40,640 bases of DNA from an uncultured Acidimicrobiales bacterium (GTDB lineage: Bacteria; Actinomycetota; Acidimicrobiia; Acidimicrobiales; UBA10347). Below the pieces are notes generated by a model that saw only the letters and a list, made by a program, of their open reading frames with translations, searched no databases and was not told the origin of the DNA. A program made the translations under genes and the position numbers. The stretch is taken from positions 1 through 40,640 of the forward strand of contig CALLPT010000284.1 in assembly GCA_938015575.1 (NCBI GenBank). Reading direction: 5' to 3'. Below, in pieces: positions 34,589-40,640 of the stretch (positions are counted from its first letter, which is position 1; each line of letters begins with the position of its first letter).

Positions 34589-35479
34589 GTGAATGAAGCC
34601 CCCAGCCACGTCGATTGGCACGCCGATCGCACGGCCGCATCGCCCATTCTCGTCATGGCCTTGCAGGGCCTCTTCGACATCGCCGGCGCCGCGACCGACG
34701 CGGTGGATCACCTGGTCGCCAAGGCCGACACCAAGGTTCACGTGGCGTCGATCGACCCCGAAGTGTTCTTCGATTTCACCCAGGAGCGCCCGGTCGTTTC
34801 GGTCGATTCGACGGGCAAGCGTCGCCTGACCTGGCCCGAAAATGACGCCTGGCGCTTGACGATGCCGGATACGAGCGACGAGGTCTTGGCGCTTTCGGGC
34901 ATCGAACCGCACCTCCGGTGGCGGACGTTTTCCGAAGCGGTCGGCGAGATCGCGGCCGAGTCGGGGGCTCGGCTGGTCGTCACGCTCGGCGCAATGGCGG
35001 GACTCGCCCCACACACCCGAGCGCTCGGCGTCGTTGGCAGCGCCAGCGATGCGGCACTGGCACAACGCCTGGGGCTCGGGCGCCCGTCGTACCAAGGCCC
35101 AACCGGCTTGGTCGGCGCGCTGCACGTTCGGCTCCACGAACTCGGCTTGGCCGTCATCTCGCTTCGGGTCTCGGTCCCGCATTACGTCACCCAAGCGCCG
35201 AATGCCGAGGCGACCCGCTCGTTGCTGGCGCGGCTCGAACTCGTCACAGGAATCCGCACCGACCATCACTCGTTCGACGACGATGCCGTCAAGTGGCGGG
35301 CCCGAGTCGACGCGGCCGTCGCGGACGATCCCCAGATGCAGCGCTATGTCGCCCAGCTCGAAGACCAAGTCGACAATGCGCCTGACTTGTTGCCCGATGG
35401 CGACGCGATCGCGGCCGAGCTCCAGGCGTGGCTTCGAGACAACGATGGTCCTTCGGACAGCGGTACCGGCGGCGACTGA
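34589..35479 (+). CDS. PAC2 family (proteasome assembly chaperone-like) protein
   Basis: 296 residues from the GTG at 34589. Recognised by the PAC2 core: PILVMALQGLFDIAGAATDAV, FFDFTQERPVV, LALSGIEPHLRWRTF, ARLVVTLGAMAGLAPHTR and SVPHYVTQAPNAEATRSLLARL, ending with a region of helices. PAC2 proteins are common in actinobacteria and archaea; eukaryotic relatives help assemble proteasome alpha rings. A link to an actinobacterial proteasome is possible but no proteasome genes are in this window. The phosphoribosyltransferase gene follows after about 20 bases but has its own -10 box. Confidence 0.88.
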   Translation: MNEAPSHVDWHADRTAASPILVMALQGLFDIAGAATDAVDHLVAKADTKVHVASIDPEVFFDFTQERPVVSVDSTGKRRLTWPENDAWRLTMPDTSDEVLALSGIEPHLRWRTFSEAVGEIAAESGARLVVTLGAMAGLAPHTRALGVVGSASDAALAQRLGLGRPSYQGPTGLVGALHVRLHELGLAVISLRVSVPHYVTQAPNAEATRSLLARLELVTGIRTDHHSFDDDAVKWRARVDAAVADDPQMQRYVAQLEDQVDNAPDLLPDGDAIAAELQAWLRDNDGPSDSGTGGD

Positions 35480-35486
35480 CACGGGC

Positions 35487-35492
35487 TAGCCT
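35487..35492 (+). promoter_or_regulatory. -10 box for the phosphoribosyltransferase gene, leaderless spacing
   Basis: TAGCCT followed by eight bases and the GTG at 35501, the same layout as the gene before it. Confidence 0.45.
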
Positions 35493-35500
35493 CCGCTCTC

Positions 35501-35998
35501 GTGAGCGAGCAACGCGAAGACATGACATGGGAGCTGTACGGAACTGCCGTACGCGAACTAGCCGGACAGGTCGCCGACGACGGCTTCCGGCCCGACATGA
35601 TCCTGGCGATCGCCCGAGGCGGGCTATTCGTCGCCGGATCACTCGGCTACGCCCTCGGCGTGAAGAACCTGTACGTGATGAACGTCGAGTTCTACACCGG
35701 CGTCGATGAGCGCCTCGACGTGCCGGTCATGTTGCCGCCCTATGTGGACTTCATCGAGATGAAGGACACCAAGATCCTGATCGCCGACGATGTGGCCGAC
35801 ACGGGCCACACCCTCAAGTTCGTCGACGAGTTCTGCCACGGCAAGGTCGGCGAGGTCCGTACCGCCGTCCTGTACGAGAAGCCACAGTCGTTGGTCAAGT
35901 GCGACTACGTGTGGAAGTCGACCGACCTGTGGATCGAGTTCCCTTGGTCCAAGGAACCACCCCTCGCCCAGGTCCAGACCTCCGTCCTCGACGCCTAA
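35501..35998 (+). CDS. Type I phosphoribosyltransferase
   Basis: 165 residues. The PRPP-binding loop is ILIADDVADTGHTL (92-105), with two Asp residues as usual, and an earlier FRPDMILAIARGGL forms the pyrophosphate loop. The C-terminal WIEFPW is typical of purine-type enzymes such as xanthine or hypoxanthine phosphoribosyltransferases of the Gpt kind. The base used cannot be fixed by eye. It converges with purH across a short palindrome, so a purine salvage role beside de novo synthesis is reasonable. Confidence 0.87.
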   Translation: MSEQREDMTWELYGTAVRELAGQVADDGFRPDMILAIARGGLFVAGSLGYALGVKNLYVMNVEFYTGVDERLDVPVMLPPYVDFIEMKDTKILIADDVADTGHTLKFVDEFCHGKVGEVRTAVLYEKPQSLVKCDYVWKSTDLWIEFPWSKEPPLAQVQTSVLDA

Positions 35999-36011
35999 CC
36001 CCAGCGGCGAT

Positions 36012-36033
36012 CCGTAACTGACACCGGTTACGG
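36012..36033. repeat. Shortened relative of the palindrome at 3195-3221
   Basis: CCGTAAC (36012-36018) and GTTACGG (36027-36033) pair round the loop TGACACCG. It looks like the copy at 3195 without GGTGTC (both contain TGACACCG followed by GTT). It sits 14 bases after a stop codon, in a convergent gap. The rest of that gap, to 36242, shows nothing I can assign. Confidence 0.55.
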
Positions 36034-36242
36034 CACGCTGCATCCCCGTCGAGCCGGTGCAGGTCGGCCGGCAGTGCGTTTCTCGCTAGATCTCGCTTCG
36101 CTCGAAAGATCGCTCGAAGCCGCCTACCGACCACCCGCACCTCACCTCCCGGCAAGGGTGGTGCGGCGGTGCCACCTGTCGTGCCCTCGATCCGCAGAGC
36201 AGGCAGGGGCGCTCCGGCGCCGAACCTGCGATTGCGAGCAAC

Positions 36243-37757
36243 TCAGTGGCGGAAGTGGCGGCGGCCGGTGAAGACCATGGCGATGCCTTGCTCGTTCGCG
36301 GCGGCGATGACCTCGTCGTCGCGGATGGAACCGCCGGGTTGAACGACGGCGGTTGCGCCGGCTGACGCCGCGGCATCGAGTCCATCGCGGAACGGGAAGA
36401 ACGCGTCGCTCGCGCAGGCGCCGCCGACGGCTCGACCGTCGGCCTTGTCGGCGGCGATGAGGCCGGCGTCGCGACGGTTCTGTTGGCCCGCTCCGATGCC
36501 GACGGCCTGGCGGTCCTTGGCCAACACGATCGTGTTGCTCGTCACCGACGCCGCGATCTTCCACGCGAACTCGAGGTCGGCCCACTCGGCATCGCTCGGC
36601 GCTCGGTCGGTGACGACCTGCCAGTCGTCGGTCGTGGGTTGCAAGGTGTCGGCGTCTTGGACCAGGAACCCGCCCCCAACCGTTCGCAGCGTGATGGGCG
36701 GGACCTGCCATTCGACGGCGCCGACCTCGACCACGCGAACGTTCGGTTTGGCCGACAGAACCTCGAGAGCTGCCGGTTCGAACGACGGGGCGACGATCAC
36801 TTCGGTGAAGATCTCGACAAGGGCAGCGGCCATGGCTTCGGTCACCGGCCGGTTCGTGCCGACGATGCCGCCGAACGCGGACACCGGGTCGCAGGCGTGA
36901 GCCTGGGCGTAGGCCGTCTCGATCGTGTCGGCGATCGACGCGCCGCACGGGTTCGCATGCTTCATGACGACAGCAGCAGGGTCTGAGGATTGCAGGCTGT
37001 TCACCAAGTTCCAGGCAGCTTCGGTGTCGTACACATTGAGGTACGACATCTCCTTGCCCTGGTGAATCGTCGCCGTGTCCCACCAGCCCGAGCCATGGGT
37101 GAAGCGGTAGCGAGCGCCTTGCTGGTGCGGGTTCTCGCCGTAACGCAGGTCGTGGACGCGGTGCAGGCTCAGGTGAATCGACTCGGGAAGCGAGTCGCCG
37201 TCACCTCCCCCGTCGGTGCTATCGAGCCAGGTGGTGATGGCTGCGTCGTAGGCAGCGGTGTGGGCGAACGCCTTGCGGGCCAGGGCGCGACGGCTCTCAG
37301 CGGAAACGCCTCCGGCGCCGAGTTCGGCGAGCACGCTGTCGTAGTCGCTCGGGTCGGTCAGGATGATCACCGCGTCGTGGTTCTTGGCTGCGGCCCGGAC
37401 CATGGTCGGGCCGCCGATGTCGATGTTCTCGATCCCGGGCGCTTGCACAAACGGGTACAGGTTCGACACGACCATGTCGATCGGCGCGATCTCGCGTTCG
37501 GCGAGCTGCTCCATGTGGCCAGGCTCGCTGCGGTTGGCCAAGATCCCGCCATGGATCACGGGGTGGAGCGTCTTGACCCGTCCGTCAAGCATCTCGTCGG
37601 CGCCGGTCACATCGGCAACCTTGAGGGCGTCAAGGCCGGCCTCGGTGAGGGTCCGGTGGGTGCCGCCGCTGCTGACGAGTTCCCAGCCGAGCTCGACCAG
37701 CCCTTGAGCGAACTCGACAAGACCTGACTTGTCACTTACGGACAGCACCGCGCGCAC
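36243..37757 (-). CDS. purH: Bifunctional AICAR formyltransferase/IMP cyclohydrolase
   Basis: 504 residues, close to the family length. IMP cyclohydrolase domain (1 to about 190) with [38 protein letters not shown] and NLYPF. AICAR formyltransferase domain (about 195-504) with [22 protein letters not shown] (about 263-273, catalytic Lys-His), [10 protein letters not shown] and [12 protein letters not shown]. It carries out the last two steps to IMP with 10-formyl-THF. GTG start with AAGGGG six bases upstream. It stands alone: purN and other pur genes are not adjacent. Confidence 0.97.
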   Translation of the reverse strand: MRAVLSVSDKSGLVEFAQGLVELGWELVSSGGTHRTLTEAGLDALKVADVTGADEMLDGRVKTLHPVIHGGILANRSEPGHMEQLAEREIAPIDMVVSNLYPFVQAPGIENIDIGGPTMVRAAAKNHDAVIILTDPSDYDSVLAELGAGGVSAESRRALARKAFAHTAAYDAAITTWLDSTDGGGDGDSLPESIHLSLHRVHDLRYGENPHQQGARYRFTHGSGWWDTATIHQGKEMSYLNVYDTEAAWNLVNSLQSSDPAAVVMKHANPCGASIADTIETAYAQAHACDPVSAFGGIVGTNRPVTEAMAAALVEIFTEVIVAPSFEPAALEVLSAKPNVRVVEVGAVEWQVPPITLRTVGGGFLVQDADTLQPTTDDWQVVTDRAPSDAEWADLEFAWKIAASVTSNTIVLAKDRQAVGIGAGQQNRRDAGLIAADKADGRAVGGACASDAFFPFRDGLDAAASAGATAVVQPGGSIRDDEVIAAANEQGIAMVFTGRRHFRH

Positions 37758-37779
37758 GTTGACCCCTTGGTTAGCGAGA

Positions 37780-37804
37780 CGAACCTAAGTGGCGAACCTA
37801 GTGG
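37780..37804 (-). promoter_or_regulatory. Tandem 13/12-bp repeat holding two possible -10 boxes for purH
   Basis: CGAACCTAAGTGG (37780-37792) is followed directly by CGAACCTAGTGG (37793-37804). On the minus strand each unit contains TAGGTT, a possible -10 box, 24 and 37 bases before the purH start. It could be a doubled promoter or an operator. Confidence 0.35.
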
Positions 37805-37873
37805 GCCTTCCGCCCGAGCGGTGCGACCGTTTGCCGTTCGATTCTGCCCACTACGACGGAGCCGGTTCTGGCC

Positions 37874-37914
37874 AAAACTGCGGAACCGCACCGGGTTACC
37901 CCGATGCGGTTCCG
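37874..37914 (-). terminator. Hairpin with short U-run after sucCD
   Basis: CGGAACCGCA (37881-37890) pairs fully with 37905-37914; inside, after one mismatch, CGGG pairs with CCCG round a TTAC loop. Read on the minus strand the hairpin is followed by CAGTTTT. It lies about 150 bases beyond the sucD stop, in the 305-base gap before purH, and fits a Rho-independent terminator. The rest of the gap (37915-38062) shows nothing else. Confidence 0.55.
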
Positions 37915-38062
37915 AACGTTCGCATGCCCTTCAGCAGCGGCCGACTTGTATTGCCTTACTTGCCTTTACCCCGGCGTCAGCGACCCGACGTTAGCAGAAG
38001 GTCCCAATTATCGGATGTGTTGCCGTGGGCGCAGTCAATCGCCGGACGAAGGTCGTGCTCGA

Positions 38063-38947
38063 TTAGAGCGAGGCGACGATCTCGGCCATGAGCTCGCCGG
38101 CCTCGGTCGGGTTCTGGCCGACCTTGACGCCTGCGTCTCGCAGCGCTTCCATCTTGGCGTCGGCGGTGCCCTTGCCACCCGAGACAATGGCGCCGGCGTG
38201 GCCCATCTTCTTTCCAGGAGGCGCCGTCACACCGGCGACATAGCTCGACACCGGCTTGGTCACGTTGTGCTTGATGAACTCGGCAGCTTCTTCTTCGGCC
38301 GAGCCACCGATCTCGCCGATCATCATGATCGCCTTGGTCTCGGGGTCAGCTTCGAAGGCGGCCAAGCAGTCGATGAAGCTCGTGCCGGGGACAGGATCGC
38401 CACCGATACCGACACACGTGGTCACACCGATGTCCTTCTGCTGGAGCTCGTAGAGCGCCTGGTAGGTGAGCGTGCCCGAGCGGCTCACGATGCCGACCGG
38501 ACCGCCAGGCTTGGCGATGTGGCCGGCGGTGATGCCGATGTTGCACTTTCCTGGGCTGATGATGCCGGGGCAGTTCGGGCCGAGGAGCTGCACGTTCGGG
38601 AAGTCCCGCTTGAGCTTGTTGTAGAACCACGCTTCGTCGTGGGCCGGGACACCTTCGGTGATGGCCACGATGAACTCGATGCCACCCTCGGCGGCTTCCA
38701 TCACGGCGTCCTTGACGCCCGGAGCCGGGATGAAGATGCAGCTGGCGGTCGCGCCGGTTGCTTCGACGGCTTCAGCGACCGATGCGTAGATGGGCACGCC
38801 ATCGACGTCGGTACCGGCCTTCTTGGGATGGGTGCCGGCTACGACCTGCGTGCCGTACTCCTTGTTCAGGCCGCCGTAGTAGCTGCCCTGGCGGCCGGTC
38901 AGGCCCTGGTAGATGACCTTGGTGTTCTCGTCAACGAAAATCGCCAT
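38063..38947 (-). CDS. sucD: Succinyl-CoA synthetase (ADP/GDP-forming), alpha subunit
   Basis: 294 residues. CoA-binding N-terminal Rossmann domain (VIYQGLTGRQGSYYG), then LLGPNCPGIISPGKCNIGI, VSRSGTLTYQAL and the C-terminal GHAGAIVSGGKGTA, whose His250 is the residue that is phosphorylated during catalysis. With SucC it interconverts succinyl-CoA and succinate with substrate-level phosphorylation in the TCA cycle. AAGGAG ribosome binding site eight bases before the ATG; 27 bases after sucC, same operon. Confidence 0.97.
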   Translation of the reverse strand: MAIFVDENTKVIYQGLTGRQGSYYGGLNKEYGTQVVAGTHPKKAGTDVDGVPIYASVAEAVEATGATASCIFIPAPGVKDAVMEAAEGGIEFIVAITEGVPAHDEAWFYNKLKRDFPNVQLLGPNCPGIISPGKCNIGITAGHIAKPGGPVGIVSRSGTLTYQALYELQQKDIGVTTCVGIGGDPVPGTSFIDCLAAFEADPETKAIMMIGEIGGSAEEEAAEFIKHNVTKPVSSYVAGVTAPPGKKMGHAGAIVSGGKGTADAKMEALRDAGVKVGQNPTEAGELMAEIVASL

Positions 38948-38974
38948 TGTTCTGTCTCCTTCTCGTTGATTCGT

Positions 38975-40117
38975 TCAGCCTGCGGCGAGCTCGCTGGCCT
39001 TGCGGGCCGCGTCGAGCATCGTGGTTTCCATCATGAGCATGTCGTCGAGTTCGGGGGCGAGGATCGCGCGCCCTTCCTCGGCATTGGTCCCGTCGAGGCG
39101 GATGACGATCGGCGAGTCGATCTTGACCCGCTTCATCGCTTCGAGGATGCCGTTCGCGACCTCTTCGCCGCGGGTGATGCCGCCGAAGATGTTGATGAAG
39201 ATGGCTTTGACGTTCGGGTCGTCGTTGATGACTTCGAGTGCGCCCGACATGACGTCGGCATTGGCGCCGCCACCGATGTCGAGGAAGTTGGCCGGTGAGC
39301 CGCCGACCTGGTTGATGACGTCGAGCGTGCTCATCGCGAGCCCCGCACCGTTGGCGATGACGCCGACGCTTCCATCGAGGCCGACGTACTGCAGGCCCTT
39401 CGCGTGGGCGGCTTCTTCGCGCTCATCGCGGGTCTGGGTCTCGTCGTACTGCTGGTAGTCGGGGTGACGGAACTCGCTGTTGCCGTCGAGGGTGACCTTG
39501 GAGTCGAGCACATGGACCTTGCCCTCGGGCGTGAGGATCAAGGGGTTGATCTCGCAGAGGTCGGCGTCGCCTTCGGTGTAGGCCGTGTAGAGCTGCTTGG
39601 CGATCTCGATGGCGCCTTCGCGGGCCTGCGGGTTCAGGTTGGCTTCGTCGACCCATTGGGCGGCGAGCTCGTCGGTGAGACCGTCGACGGGGTCGACCCA
39701 GATCTTCGAGATCTTCTCGGGTGTCGAGGCGGCGACTTCTTCGATGTCCATGCCGCCTTCGGCGCTGAGCATGCCAAGGTGCTTCTTCGCGCTGCGGTCG
39801 AGCGTGAACGACATGTAGTACTCCTCGGCGATGTCCGAGGCCTTTTCAATCCACAGTCGCTTGACGATGTGGCCCTTGATGTCGAGGCCGAGGATGTTGC
39901 CGGCGTGCTCACGGACGGCGTCCATGTCAGCGGCGAACTTGATGCCCCCGAGCTTGCCTCGGCCACCGGCCAGGACCTGTGACTTGACCATGACCGGCGT
40001 ACCAAGCCGCTCGGCTGCGGCGAGCGCTTCGTCGACCGTAAAGGCGACTTCGCCAGCCGAAATCGGCATGCCGTACTGGGCAAAGAATTGCTTGCCCTGG
40101 TATTCGAACAGATCCAC
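38975..40117 (-). CDS. sucC: Succinyl-CoA synthetase, beta subunit
   Basis: 380 residues. ATP-grasp domain (1 to about 230) opening MDLFEYQGKQFFAQYGMP, with VMVKSQVLAGGRGKLGG for the nucleotide and EINPLILTPEG for metal. C-terminal domain with GLDGSVGVIANGAGLAMSTL, FLDIGGGAN and IFGGITRGEEVANGI forms the interface with SucD and the power helix. GTG start with AGGAG five bases upstream. First gene of the sucCD operon. Confidence 0.97.
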   Translation of the reverse strand: MDLFEYQGKQFFAQYGMPISAGEVAFTVDEALAAAERLGTPVMVKSQVLAGGRGKLGGIKFAADMDAVREHAGNILGLDIKGHIVKRLWIEKASDIAEEYYMSFTLDRSAKKHLGMLSAEGGMDIEEVAASTPEKISKIWVDPVDGLTDELAAQWVDEANLNPQAREGAIEIAKQLYTAYTEGDADLCEINPLILTPEGKVHVLDSKVTLDGNSEFRHPDYQQYDETQTRDEREEAAHAKGLQYVGLDGSVGVIANGAGLAMSTLDVINQVGGSPANFLDIGGGANADVMSGALEVINDDPNVKAIFINIFGGITRGEEVANGILEAMKRVKIDSPIVIRLDGTNAEEGRAILAPELDDMLMMETTMLDAARKASELAAG

Positions 40118-40186
40118 GTCAACTCCTGTGTTGCGGATTCGGGAGGGGATGTGCGGGCTTGTGCGGAGAACGCGCCCACGACTGAG

Positions 40187-40212
40187 GAGATACTCAGCGC
40201 CGCAGAGATACT
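40187..40212. promoter_or_regulatory. Direct repeat in the sucC / unknown-gene divergent region
   Basis: GAGATACT occurs at 40187-40194 and again at 40205-40212, 18 bases apart. On the minus strand the second copy overlaps TAGTAT (40208-40213), a possible -10 box for sucC with a leader of about 80 bases. It may be a regulator site. Confidence 0.3.
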
Positions 40213-40281
40213 AGGCGGCGTCCTTCCCAGCAGTGCAGTGCGGGACAGGTGCAATCATCCGGAAAGGGCCCAGGAGGTTCG

Positions 40282-40640
40282 ATGCCCGTCGAGCAACGAG
40301 ATCCCAGACAGACGGTCAAGGCCGTGAGCTTGGGGATCGCCGCCGTGGCGGCTGCCGTCGGTTTTCTCATCTTCGTGCTGTGGGCGACCGATCGTGGCGG
40401 CGTCGAGATCGCGCTCGGCGACGATGTATTCGAAGCTGGCCGGGCCGACATCATCGCCGACGCCATCGACGAGGGCGGACCGATCCGCTACGCCGACCTG
40501 CTGGGCGGCGGGCAGAACATCATCCTCCAGCACATCGGCACCGACCCAGAACAGGGCTGGCATGCGTTCGATCTGATCCGACCCGGTCAGCCCGCCGACT
40601 GCCAGCTCGAATGGGACGAAGCCGCGTTCAGCTTCAGCGA
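40282..40640 (+). CDS. Membrane-anchored protein of unknown function, 3' end cut off
   Basis: 119 codons visible, open to the right edge. The ATG at 40282 follows a strong AGGAGG four bases upstream. MPVEQRDPRQTVK is followed by one TM segment (about 14-35, AVSLGIAAVAAAVGFLIFVL) that would anchor the protein with its C-terminus outside. The outer part starts GGVEIALGDDVFEAGRADII and has a Cys in ADCQLEW. No family recognised. Divergent from sucCD. Confidence 0.8.
   Translation, partial: MPVEQRDPRQTVKAVSLGIAAVAAAVGFLIFVLWATDRGGVEIALGDDVFEAGRADIIADAIDEGGPIRYADLLGGGQNIILQHIGTDPEQGWHAFDLIRPGQPADCQLEWDEAAFSFS

Noticed and set aside
1-40640. Prophage, insertion sequence or integrated element
   Set aside because: No integrase, transposase, phage structural gene, attachment repeat or tRNA was seen. 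Coding style looks even across the window.

Overview
The window is high-GC DNA from a free-living bacterium, most likely an actinobacterium of the class Acidimicrobiia (inference). The support is the gene content: AfsR/SARP-type regulators with STAND ATPase domains, a mycoredoxin-like CPFC protein, DUF2510, PAC2, a GT81 glucosyl-3-phosphoglycerate synthase and a 2-methylfumaryl-CoA isomerase homologue. Many genes start with GTG placed 6-9 bases after a TANNNT -10 box, as in leaderless transcription. I see no tRNA, rRNA, CRISPR, integrase or transposase. Genes are dense on both strands, and most antisense open frames are high-GC shadows.

Positions 1-12.7 kb form a signalling island. A membrane receptor (end of a BTAD domain, nSTAND1 NTPase, one TM segment, BMP/PnrA-like binding domain) is cut by the left edge. 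It converges on a compact minus-strand operon: ECF sigma factor, a single-TM putative anti-sigma protein carrying NTF2-like and fasciclin (FAS1) modules, two paralogous lipoproteins with Pro-rich linkers, and an AfsR/SARP-NB-ARC regulator. Two of the four junctions in this operon overlap. Divergent from the sigma gene is a secreted beta-propeller preceded by an ECF-type promoter (TTGTAACC-N17-CGTC). The simplest reading is a cell-surface sensing circuit with two output arms, sigma factor and SARP. I do not recognise this set as a described system, and it is the best candidate for novelty here.

Positions 12.7-24.3 kb: a pair of related hairpins, a 1501-residue membrane protein that fuses a GT39-like glycosyltransferase to DUF2298, a glutaredoxin-like protein, a Uup-type ABC-F protein, NfuA, an NptA-type Na/Pi cotransporter with a PhoU-like partner, uridine kinase, and a DUF2510 membrane protein.

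Positions 24.3-34.5 kb: a DUF2237 gene overlapping a gene very like 2-methylfumaryl-CoA isomerase (Mct, 3-hydroxypropionate bicycle), a PAS-GGDEF-EAL protein, the helicase HrpB, GpgS, and a DUF937-TM-BON-FAS1-OmpA mosaic protein.

Positions 34.5-40.6 kb: PAC2 protein, a phosphoribosyltransferase, purH, sucD and sucC, and the start of a membrane-anchored unknown protein cut by the right edge. This part is mostly central metabolism (purines and the TCA cycle).
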